Of a DNA stretch of 5,155 nucleotides, positions 1-5,123 are shown piece after piece. Source of the stretch: Chlamydiota bacterium (GTDB lineage: Bacteria; Auribacterota; UBA3054; B51-G9). Both the position numbers and the translations under genes were made by a program. The first letter of the stretch is position 1; every line of letters starts with the position of its first letter. Below the pieces are notes generated by a model. That model searched no databases and was not told where the DNA came from. It worked only from the letters and a program-made list of their open reading frames with translations. Location of the stretch: NCBI GenBank assembly GCA_003648225.1, contig QMOL01000230.1, positions 1-5,155 on the forward strand. Reading direction: 5' to 3'.

Positions 1-45
1 CCGCCCCGCCCTGCAAGATACGAGGTGCGGAGCGGTTTTTTATTT
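1..45 (+). terminator. Probable rho-independent terminator of an upstream gene
   Basis: A GC-rich imperfect hairpin pairs CCGCcCCGC at the left edge with GCGGaGCGG at 27-35, with a C/A mismatch between the two four-pair blocks. It is followed directly by a T tract (TTTTTTATTT, 36-45). The stem-plus-T-run arrangement is typical of intrinsic terminators and would end a plus-strand gene lying left of the window. The left arm starts at base 1, so the stem may be longer than visible. Confidence 0.5.
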
Positions 46-70
46 AACAATAAACAACGTCAGCCGAATT

Positions 71-170
71 AAATAGCTCCGGGAGCCCCGTTTATGACGG
101 TTTTAACTATTTTTCAAATATCTCCCTACAACTTTATCGGCTCCCGGAGCTAAATTTAGAGCTAAATTTA
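71..170 (-). repeat. Palindromic element family A, full copy A1
   Basis: Two inverted GC-rich arms (GCTCCGGGAGC at 76-86 and GGCTCCCGGAGC at 139-150) enclose an AT-rich spacer of about 51 bases. Each arm is itself an 11-base palindrome, so the unit can fold as one long stem or as two small hairpins, like a pair of inverted REPs. Its reverse complement (75-150) aligns without gaps to 4169-4244, with 68 of 76 bases equal by hand count, so spacer and arms are copied as one unit. The right end carries a 12-base tandem duplication, GAGCTAAATTTA at 147-158 and 159-170. That duplicated flank recurs beside other A copies and seems part of the element. Confidence 0.85.
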
Positions 171-182
171 TTATCTAATAGC

Positions 183-267
183 ACCAACGCCGGGCGTCTG
201 CCCTCGTTGGATAACGGGGTCGAATTACTAAAAGCGTCGCTTGAGGTTGTTAGACGCCCGGCGTTAA
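183..267 (-). repeat. Palindromic element family B, copy B1
   Basis: Inverted arms AACGCCGGGCGTCTG (186-200) and TTAGACGCCCGGCGTT (250-265) flank a spacer of about 50 bases. Each arm contains the 11-base palindrome ACGCC-G-GGCGT or its complement. The reverse complement matches copy B2 (4287-4410) in both arms and in the spacer stretches AACAACC, TAATTCGACCCC and GTTATCCAAC. It also matches the partial copy inside the transposase gene (4681-4728), including GCGACGCTTTT. The two ends are not equivalent: one has TTAG beside the palindrome, the other GCAG on its own 5' side. Confidence 0.85.
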
Positions 268-308
268 CAAATATATCTTTACAATTTTATCGGCTCCCGG
301 AGCTAAAT
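268..308 (-). repeat. Truncated family A copy (A')
   Basis: Read on the minus strand this begins ATTTAGCTCCGGGAGCC and continues into the A spacer (GATAAAATTGTAAAGATATA...), matching the first part of A1 with a few substitutions. It stops exactly where B1 begins (TTAACGCC on the minus strand). The second half of A, including the second palindromic arm, is not found on the other side of B1. A half element of this kind fits B landing in or replacing part of an A copy. Confidence 0.75.
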
Positions 309-313
309 GTTAT

Positions 314-362
314 CATGCTTTCATGTTTCATGTTTTCATGTTTCATGTTCCATGATTTTATG
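314..362. repeat. CATG-phased short tandem repeat (unit about TTTCATG)
   Basis: CATG occurs at 314, 322, 329, 337, 344 and 351, spaced 8, 7, 8, 7 and 7 bases, followed by a degenerate TATG at 359-362. The unit is TTTCATG with an occasional extra T. The array sits directly upstream of the -10 box of the large gene and covers the place where a -35 box would lie, so a change in copy number would move or replace upstream promoter sequence. Confidence 0.75.
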
Positions 363-369
363 CTATAAT
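361..369 (+). promoter_or_regulatory. Extended -10 promoter of the surface-protein gene
   Basis: TGCTATAAT is a consensus TATAAT box (364-369) preceded by the TGn extension. The best -35 positions at a 17-base spacing read TTTCAT (341-346), a poor match lying inside the CATG repeat, so the promoter probably relies on the extended -10. A transcript starting near 376 would have a leader of about 20 bases. Confidence 0.6.
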
Positions 370-396
370 ATATACAGCTAAACATAACTTTTTTCT

Positions 397-3300
397 ATGA
401 ATAAAAAGCAAATTTTTTCTTTTATTAAAAAATTAATTTGCGAATATATCAAGCCAGAACCCTTTAATTTTAAACAAAAATTGTTTTACAGTTTTTTAAT
501 CGCCTTAGTTATTATTTTACCCTTGCTTACTATTCTATACCTGTCCGCGCAGGCGGGCTGGAATAATACGCAGGGTTTTTTTAGTGTGCCGGCGGCAGAA
601 GCTCAAAGCGACTTTGATGGAGATGGAATTGATGATATTATTGATAACTGTCCCCATCTTTCTAACCCTGCTCAAGCGGACAGCGAGGTGCTAGACGTTT
701 ATAATAAATATGATTTTACCAATGACGGAACTTTGGTTCGCAGTGATGTAGGCAGTTATGATCAAGGAAATACTACAGATTGGTTTGATGGTTCAAATAG
801 TGGCAGATATTATATTGGCAATTTAATAGATGGAGATACGGCAAATACTTCTCGTTATGCTTATTGGTATGATACTGGTGATCCGGCAACTTTAACCATT
901 AAGATGCCGGAAACGAGAGCAATAAACAAAATTATTTTAAGGGGTGTTAGAGAAACAACTTATATTGTTGAATATTCCAATAATACTACCAATGGCGATG
1001 ATGGTGATTGGTATAGCGCGCCCGCTGATAATTATTCAGGGACTATACCCGCCGGAGATAGCGTAGAAATTATTTTAAGTTCCACTATCAATGTTCAGTA
1101 TTTTAGAGCTATTGTTGATTCTGGTTCTAATTCTTATCTTAATGAAATAGAGGGTTATTATTTAGAACCTAATCCGGACGGCATTGGCGATGTTTGCGAT
1201 AATTGCCCAACTGTTTATAACCCAGATCAAGCTGATTCAGATAATGACGGCATAGGTAATGTTTGCGATAATTGTCCTAATAATTATAATCCTGACCAAT
1301 TAGACACTGATAATGACGGAGTTGGCGATGTTTGTATAGATACTGACAACGACGGGATTTTAAATAATAGCGACAATTGTTTAAATGTTTCAAATCCTGA
1401 CCAATTAGACACTGATAACGACGGTTTAGGCGATGTTTGTGATAATTGCCCCAACGATTCTAATTTTGATCAAGCAGACAGTGATAATGATGGTATTGGC
1501 GATACTTGCGATAACTGCCCAACTATTTCTAATCCCGACCAAACAGACACTGATAACGACGGTTTTGGCGATGTTTGCGACAATTGTCCCAATGATCCTA
1601 ATCCTGACCAGTTGGATACTGACAATGACGGTATAGGCGACGCTTGCGATAATGATTTTGATAATGATGGCGTTTTAAACGCCAGCGACAATTGTGTTAA
1701 TTTATACAACCCGGCGCAAATTGATAATGACAATGACGGCCTTGGCGACGCTTGCGATGATGATAAAGATAATGATGGTATAGAAAATTTATCAGATAAT
1801 TGTTCTATTAATTATAATCCTAATCAAGAAGATATGGATGAAGATGGCATAGGGGATTTTTGCGATAATGACAAAGACGGCGACGCAACACCTAATGATT
1901 CTGATAATTGCCCTGACAATAGCAATCCTTACCAATTAGATAGCGATGCTGACGGAGCAGGGGATATTTGCGATGTTTGCCCGGGCGATTTTAATAATAT
2001 TTGCGAAGCAGAGGAACAGATAGTAGATATTGTGGGCAATGAGGAAAAAACATTAAGCACAATTAGCGGGGTTCAGGTAGATATTCCGGCCGGAACTTTG
2101 GTTATGGATACCACAATTACTATTTATAAAATAGATACTCCTGATAGTTTATCTGATCAGGGTATTACGCCCTTGGGTAATATTTATAGTTTTAATAGCG
2201 GAGCCGATTTTAATCAGGGGGTTACTATTAGCATTCCTTATAATAAGGAAAATCCCGGAGTTGATATTTATTTAAATGATAATGGCGTATGGAAGCCGCA
2301 GGAAGCAAGTTGTTCGGACGGTGTTTGTACATTACAAGTGACTCATTTTTCTGATTATGGTCCGGGTACAGAGGATTATGATGGCGATGGAATTCTAGAC
2401 GGAGATGATAATTGTGTTTATATTTTTAACCCTGATCAAGCTGATTCAAACAACAACGGCCAAGGAGATGCTTGCGAAGGCAATGTTTATGGTTATGCTT
2501 GGTCAGAAAATATTGGTTGGATTTCAATGAATAATTGCGAGTATGATGATACTCCAGAAGCAGATGGCGCTTGTTCTGGCCCGGTTTATGGATTGAATAT
2601 TGAAGGAGAAGCAGATGAAAATGCTGCTCTTTCTGGTTGGGCTTGGTCTGATAATATCGGCTGGATTTGTTTTGGTTCTACTTGCGCTGATTATGGCAAT
2701 ACTCCCGAGGGCAGTACTCCTTCTGTCAGTATTGATAAAATTAGTGGCGATGTCTCTGGCTGGGCAAAGATTGTATCTTATGGAGCAGGTGAGAGCGGCT
2801 GGATTTCTTTGCGCCAATTGTCAGGCGAGCCATTGTATGGAGTAAAAATAGCTTTAGTTGACGGGCAAAACGGGCAGAATGTGGAGAAAAGCGATTTTTA
2901 CTGGTGGGCTTGGTCTGATGAGATTGGTTGGATTGATTTTGGATCAGAAGAAAGCGGACAATATGTAAGAGTAAGGACGACTTTTTCTATTGGTTCTGTT
3001 TGCGGGGACGAAGTTTGCGGTCCAAGTGAAGATTATATAACTTGCCCGGAAGATTGCCAGCCAGTGGCCATTACTCCTCGAGGAGGTGTTTTTGAACCAT
3101 TATGTTGTTTAACAGATACTGATTGCAGGAAAGAGGACGATGGCTTTAATGATTATCAAAATACTGATGCTTATTGTGATGGAGAAAAACAGGGACAAGA
3201 ATTAAAAGGCACTCATTTACATACTTTTAATATAGAATTAAGTAATTTGGAACAATTTAATGAGAATGATGCTGTGGAATGTATTGTTAGAACGCCGGGG

Positions 3301-4146
3301 AGGTGTCATGATTATTTTGATGAAGAAAAAGATATTTGGATTACGGGGAATATCTGTTTCCATGATTATGACTGCGCAGGCGAAGAAATTCCACCATGCG
3401 AAAATGGCGCTGGTGATATTATAATTAGTGGAGCTGTTCAAGCTGACAAATCTGCTAAACTATCTTATACTGTTAAGCCAACAGATGTTATTAATAAAAA
3501 AGCTTTTTGGTTGTTGCAAGGTTGTTCAGTAGCTGGGCAAGATTTGCAAATTTCTCAGCAGCCGATTTATACGCATGAAAATACTTGGGGTATTTCAGAA
3601 GATCAATTTAGCGCTTCTTATTGTTGGATGGGAACATCTAATAAATATCTTGGCAATGAAAAAAGATGTAATTTTTTAGGCGATGTTGGTTTTAGCGGCA
3701 AGCAAGCCAAGGGGTTTCCTGTGGAAGGAAATTGTTATGATACTTGCGACTTTAACAATGGCGATTTTCCTAAATGTGATGATACTTGGCCTAAATTAGG
3801 TCAGGCGTGTTGTACACCTGGCGGAGAGGTAGATAATGACGGCAATAGCGTGCCAAGCCAAGGCAATTTTTTTGCCAATATGAGCGATCCTTATTGCGCC
3901 GGCCTTATTTATCCAGATATTAATGTTTATAAGCCGGTAGAGTGTTCTACTGATAAAAATTGTGACTTTATAGGAGGAAAATGCGCAGAAGTTGAAATTA
4001 GCGGACAGCAGAAATCTATCTGCGTTAATGTTTTATTTGACCAAGATGAAGATGGGGTGCTTAATTGGTTGGATAATTGTCCTAATAGCGCTAATTTTGA
4101 CCAAGTAGATACTGACGATGATGGCATAGGCGATGCTTGCGAATAA
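397..4146 (+). CDS. Large exported multidomain TSP3/discoidin/ZU5-like surface protein
   Basis: A 1249-residue exported protein, likely extracellular and calcium-binding; its true function is unknown. The start is the first ATG after an in-frame TAA (385-387); no Shine-Dalgarno site precedes it. Residues 1-29 are basic, 30-49 are a hydrophobic membrane segment, and AQA (51-53) is a possible signal peptidase site. Then come: a TSP3 unit (72-96) interrupted by a discoidin/F5-8C-like domain (97-258); a TSP3 array (259-536); a ZU5-like domain (about 540-656, DIPAGTL...THFSDYG); one TSP3 unit (658-693); GWAWS..IGWI modules (697-850); a CGDEVC...CPEDC motif (869-887); a cysteine-rich region of no recognised family (900-1210); and a last TSP3 unit (1214-1248). 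There is no C-terminal sorting signal, so the protein is either held by its N-terminal segment or released. It is transcribed alone from its own promoter. The domain calls come from motifs and are firm for TSP3, good for discoidin and ZU5. Confidence 0.93.
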   Translation: MNKKQIFSFIKKLICEYIKPEPFNFKQKLFYSFLIALVIILPLLTILYLSAQAGWNNTQGFFSVPAAEAQSDFDGDGIDDIIDNCPHLSNPAQADSEVLDVYNKYDFTNDGTLVRSDVGSYDQGNTTDWFDGSNSGRYYIGNLIDGDTANTSRYAYWYDTGDPATLTIKMPETRAINKIILRGVRETTYIVEYSNNTTNGDDGDWYSAPADNYSGTIPAGDSVEIILSSTINVQYFRAIVDSGSNSYLNEIEGYYLEPNPDGIGDVCDNCPTVYNPDQADSDNDGIGNVCDNCPNNYNPDQLDTDNDGVGDVCIDTDNDGILNNSDNCLNVSNPDQLDTDNDGLGDVCDNCPNDSNFDQADSDNDGIGDTCDNCPTISNPDQTDTDNDGFGDVCDNCPNDPNPDQLDTDNDGIGDACDNDFDNDGVLNASDNCVNLYNPAQIDNDNDGLGDACDDDKDNDGIENLSDNCSINYNPNQEDMDEDGIGDFCDNDKDGDATPNDSDNCPDNSNPYQLDSDADGAGDICDVCPGDFNNICEAEEQIVDIVGNEEKTLSTISGVQVDIPAGTLVMDTTITIYKIDTPDSLSDQGITPLGNIYSFNSGADFNQGVTISIPYNKENPGVDIYLNDNGVWKPQEASCSDGVCTLQVTHFSDYGPGTEDYDGDGILDGDDNCVYIFNPDQADSNNNGQGDACEGNVYGYAWSENIGWISMNNCEYDDTPEADGACSGPVYGLNIEGEADENAALSGWAWSDNIGWICFGSTCADYGNTPEGSTPSVSIDKISGDVSGWAKIVSYGAGESGWISLRQLSGEPLYGVKIALVDGQNGQNVEKSDFYWWAWSDEIGWIDFGSEESGQYVRVRTTFSIGSVCGDEVCGPSEDYITCPEDCQPVAITPRGGVFEPLCCLTDTDCRKEDDGFNDYQNTDAYCDGEKQGQELKGTHLHTFNIELSNLEQFNENDAVECIVRTPGRCHDYFDEEKDIWITGNICFHDYDCAGEEIPPCENGAGDIIISGAVQADKSAKLSYTVKPTDVINKKAFWLLQGCSVAGQDLQISQQPIYTHENTWGISEDQFSASYCWMGTSNKYLGNEKRCNFLGDVGFSGKQAKGFPVEGNCYDTCDFNNGDFPKCDDTWPKLGQACCTPGGEVDNDGNSVPSQGNFFANMSDPYCAGLIYPDINVYKPVECSTDKNCDFIGGKCAEVEISGQQKSICVNVLFDQDEDGVLNWLDNCPNSANFDQVDTDDDGIGDACE
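685..1170 (+). other. Discoidin (F5/8 type C)-like domain within the surface protein
   Basis: Residues 97-258 show the usual order of this beta-sandwich family: an LIDGDTANTSRYAYW stretch, then ATLTIKMPETRAINKIILRG, then YIVEYS..., a DGDWY turn, YFRAIVDS and a closing LNEIEGYY. Such domains bind glycans or other surface ligands, so this is the most likely adhesive part of the protein. The domain lies between the halves of one TSP3 unit: NPAQADS (90-96) precedes it and NPDGIGDVC (259-267) follows. Confidence 0.7.
1174..2004 (+). repeat. Thrombospondin type 3 repeat array (10 units)
   Basis: Ten DNC/DVC units start at residues 268, 291, 326, 349, 372, 395, 431, 467, 503 and 526. The spacings are 23, 35, 23, 23, 23, 36, 36, 36 and 23 residues. 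A short unit is DNCP..NPDQ.D.DNDGIGD.C; a long one adds a second D.DNDG..N.SD segment. The aspartates of D.D.DG..D loops are known calcium ligands in TSP3 wires. The DNA is also repetitive, with GATAATGACGG recurring, so the array could change length by recombination. Confidence 0.92.
2485..2946 (+). repeat. GWAWS-type tryptophan-rich module block
   Basis: Four related segments occur: GYAWSENIGWISM (699-711), GWAWSDNIGWICF (747-759), GWAKIVSYGAGESGWISL (788-805) and WWAWSDEIGWIDF (836-848). Between them are sequences ending in VYGLNIE or LYGVKIA, so each module is probably a small beta unit with paired strands ending in IGWI(S/D)F. The pattern recurs, from memory, in exported proteins of candidate-phyla bacteria, but I know no assigned function. 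The third copy has lost the AWS part and has a longer turn. Confidence 0.75.
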
Positions 4147-4165
4147 TTTTGCTTAGTTAAGTTGA

Positions 4166-4244
4166 TTAACTCCGGGAGCCAATAAAGATGTAAGGAGATA
4201 TTTAAAAAATAGTTAAAATCGTCGCAAACGGGGCTCCCGGAGCT
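4166..4244 (+). repeat. Palindromic element family A, full copy A2
   Basis: Twenty bases after the stop codon of the large gene, arms ACTCCGGGAGCC (4169-4180) and GGCTCCCGGAGCT (4232-4244) enclose a spacer equal in length to that of A1. The 76-base core is an inverted copy of A1 (75-150) with eight substitutions and no gaps. The first arm has lost one palindrome base (GCTCC to ACTCC). The transcript of the surface-protein gene could fold here, but no T run follows, so a terminator role is not supported. Confidence 0.85.
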
Positions 4245-4251
4245 GGTTCGC

Positions 4252-4278
4252 TTTAGCTCAAATTTAGCTCCGGGAGCC
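4252..4278 (+). repeat. Single family A arm with its TTTAGCTC flank
   Basis: TTTAGCTC (4252-4259) is followed by AAATTTAGCTCCGGGAGCC (4260-4278). The same tandem TTTAGCTC flank precedes A1 (minus strand) and the copy at 5119. No second arm follows; eight bases later family B begins. An A arm followed by B in this orientation also occurs upstream (A' then B1, read on the minus strand), so A-half plus B may be a composite unit. Confidence 0.75.
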
Positions 4279-4286
4279 AGGTAATC

Positions 4287-4410
4287 TTAACGCCGGGCGT
4301 CTAACAACCGAGAGCGATATTCAAACCCGAAAAACTTTGGAAGTTGGCTCAAATAATGTTTACTCTAATTCGACCCCAGTTATCCAACAGGGCAGGCGCC
4401 CGGCGTTGGT
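4287..4410 (+). repeat. Palindromic element family B, expanded copy B2
   Basis: It runs from TTAACGCCGGGCGTCTAAC (4287-4305) to AGGCGCCCGGCGTTGGT (4394-4410). Ends and inner flanks match B1 read on the minus strand, including TAATTCGACCCC and TTATCCAAC. The centre is about 38 bases longer than in B1, with extra sequence between GAGAGCGA and TAATTCGACC. It lies just upstream of the transposase gene and therefore in its leader or promoter region. One arm base has changed (ACGCC to GCGCC). Confidence 0.8.
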
Positions 4411-4442
4411 TCTATCAACCGGGGCGCTCAGAGCTATTTAAA

Positions 4443-4449
4443 AAAGGAG
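4443..4449 (+). promoter_or_regulatory. Possible Shine-Dalgarno site of the transposase gene, unusually far from the start
   Basis: AAAGGAG is the only purine-rich anti-16S match before the ATG at 4467, but 17 bases separate them instead of the usual 5-10. No ATG, GTG or TTG stands in frame at the proper distance. Either translation starts at 4467 with weak help from this site, or an ATT codon or leaderless start is used. Confidence 0.35.
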
Positions 4450-4466
4450 TCATTAAATTAAAAAAT

Positions 4467-5123
4467 ATGCCTTTGCGCCAAACAGAATTTGTTCCAGATA
4501 ATTTTTATCATATTTACAACCGAGGCAATGAAAAGAAAATAATCTTCCATGACAGGCAAGATTATTTTTATTTTTTAAAAAAAATAAAACAGTATAAAAA
4601 ATTATCCCAAGTCAAAATTATTTGTTATATTTTAATGCCTAATCATTTTCATTTTATTTTATCTGAACCTGAAGAAGACCTTAACGCCGGGCGTCTAACT
4701 ACCGAGAGCGACGCTTTTAAATCTAACCGGCTCCGGGAGCCCTTAAAGGCTCCCGGAGCCAGTATTTCTCGATTTATGTATTTACTTCAAATGTCTTATG
4801 CCCAATACTTTAACCAAAAATATAATTCTTCGGGTCATGTTTTTCAAGGCAGGTTTCAATCTATTTTAATAAACCGCGACGATTATTTAGAATTTTTAAG
4901 TTGTTATATACATCTTAACGCTTTCACAGCCGGATTAGTAAAATTATCAAGTTTATGGCAATTTTCTTCTTTGCCTGATTATTTATTTTTAAGAAACGGT
5001 TCCATACCCGATAAAGAGTTTTTGCCAGTAGGCGAGGAATATCAGCATTTATTAGATGATTATTTGGAGCTTAAAAAAGAAAGAGAGAATGCGATTAGAG
5101 ATTTGATAATTGAGGTTGTTTAG
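4467..5123 (+). CDS. REP-associated tyrosine transposase (RAYT), Y1/HUH family
   Basis: A 218-residue single-strand DNA transposase of the Y1 (IS200/IS605-like) superfamily, RAYT branch. Relatives nick single-stranded REP hairpins through a tyrosine-DNA bond. Visible are the N-terminal FYHIYNRGNEKKIIFHD (13-29), the metal-binding HUH motif in MPNHFHFIL (H60, H62), SGHVFQGRF (122-130) and YIHLNAFTAGLV (147-158). Y147 is the probable nucleophile, by alignment from memory to the YIYINP segment of the E. coli enzyme. The C-terminal WQFSSLPDYL is usual for the family. ATG 4467 is chosen because the family's conserved N-terminus begins right after it; a TTG at 4344 would add 41 residues encoded by repeat B2. 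Residues 72-98 are an in-frame palindromic-repeat insert; without it the protein has about 191 residues. The TAG stop lies in a family A flank. The catalytic set is intact, but activity with the insert is unknown. Confidence 0.88.
   Translation: MPLRQTEFVPDNFYHIYNRGNEKKIIFHDRQDYFYFLKKIKQYKKLSQVKIICYILMPNHFHFILSEPEEDLNAGRLTTESDAFKSNRLREPLKAPGASISRFMYLLQMSYAQYFNQKYNSSGHVFQGRFQSILINRDDYLEFLSCYIHLNAFTAGLVKLSSLWQFSSLPDYLFLRNGSIPDKEFLPVGEEYQHLLDDYLELKKERENAIRDLIIEVV
4681..4728 (+). repeat. Partial family B element inside the transposase gene
   Basis: TTAACGCCGGGCGTCTAACT (4681-4700), then ACCGAGAGCGACGCTTTTAAATCTAACC, matches the left half of B: the arm of B1 and B2, the GAGAGCGA of B2 and the GCGACGCTTTT of B1. 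The right arm is missing and family A sequence replaces it. In the transposase frame it reads as residues 72-87 (LNAGRLTTESDAFKSN) without a stop. Confidence 0.85.
4729..4760. repeat. Compact family A palindrome inside the transposase gene
   Basis: GGCTCCGGGAGCC (4729-4741) and GGCTCCCGGAGCC (4748-4760) are perfect 13-base inverted arms around the loop CTTAAA. The 51-base spacer of full A copies is absent. It directly follows the half B element and completes an insert of about 80 bp that keeps the frame, coding roughly RLREPLKAPGA (88-98). In mRNA the 13-pair GC-rich hairpin would be very stable and could slow translation or protect the 5' part of the message. Confidence 0.85.

Noticed and set aside
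71..308. CRISPR array
   Set aside because: The repeats are inverted palindromic elements of two families with unequal spacing and conserved spacers, not direct repeats with unique spacers; no cas genes are visible.
1470..1733. Minus-strand open frame of 87 codons opposite the TSP3 array
   Set aside because: It is the reverse reading of repeated Asp/Asn codons, giving a Ser/Leu/Pro-rich low-complexity product, and it lies inside a firm gene.
2524..2845. Open frames on both strands inside the GWAWS region
   Set aside because: They overlap a gene with clear domain content and have no recognisable motifs or start signals.
4155..4171. AGTTAA/TTAACT hairpin as terminator of the surface-protein gene
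   Set aside because: The stem is only six AT-rich pairs and no T run follows.
4169..4244. Element A2 as an intrinsic terminator
   Set aside because: The hairpin is GC-rich but is followed by GGTTCGC and not by T residues, and the same element occurs within and away from gene ends.
4344..4466. TTG at 4344 as the real start of the transposase
   Set aside because: The 41 extra residues are encoded by repeat B2 and its flank, and the family's conserved N-terminus begins after ATG 4467.
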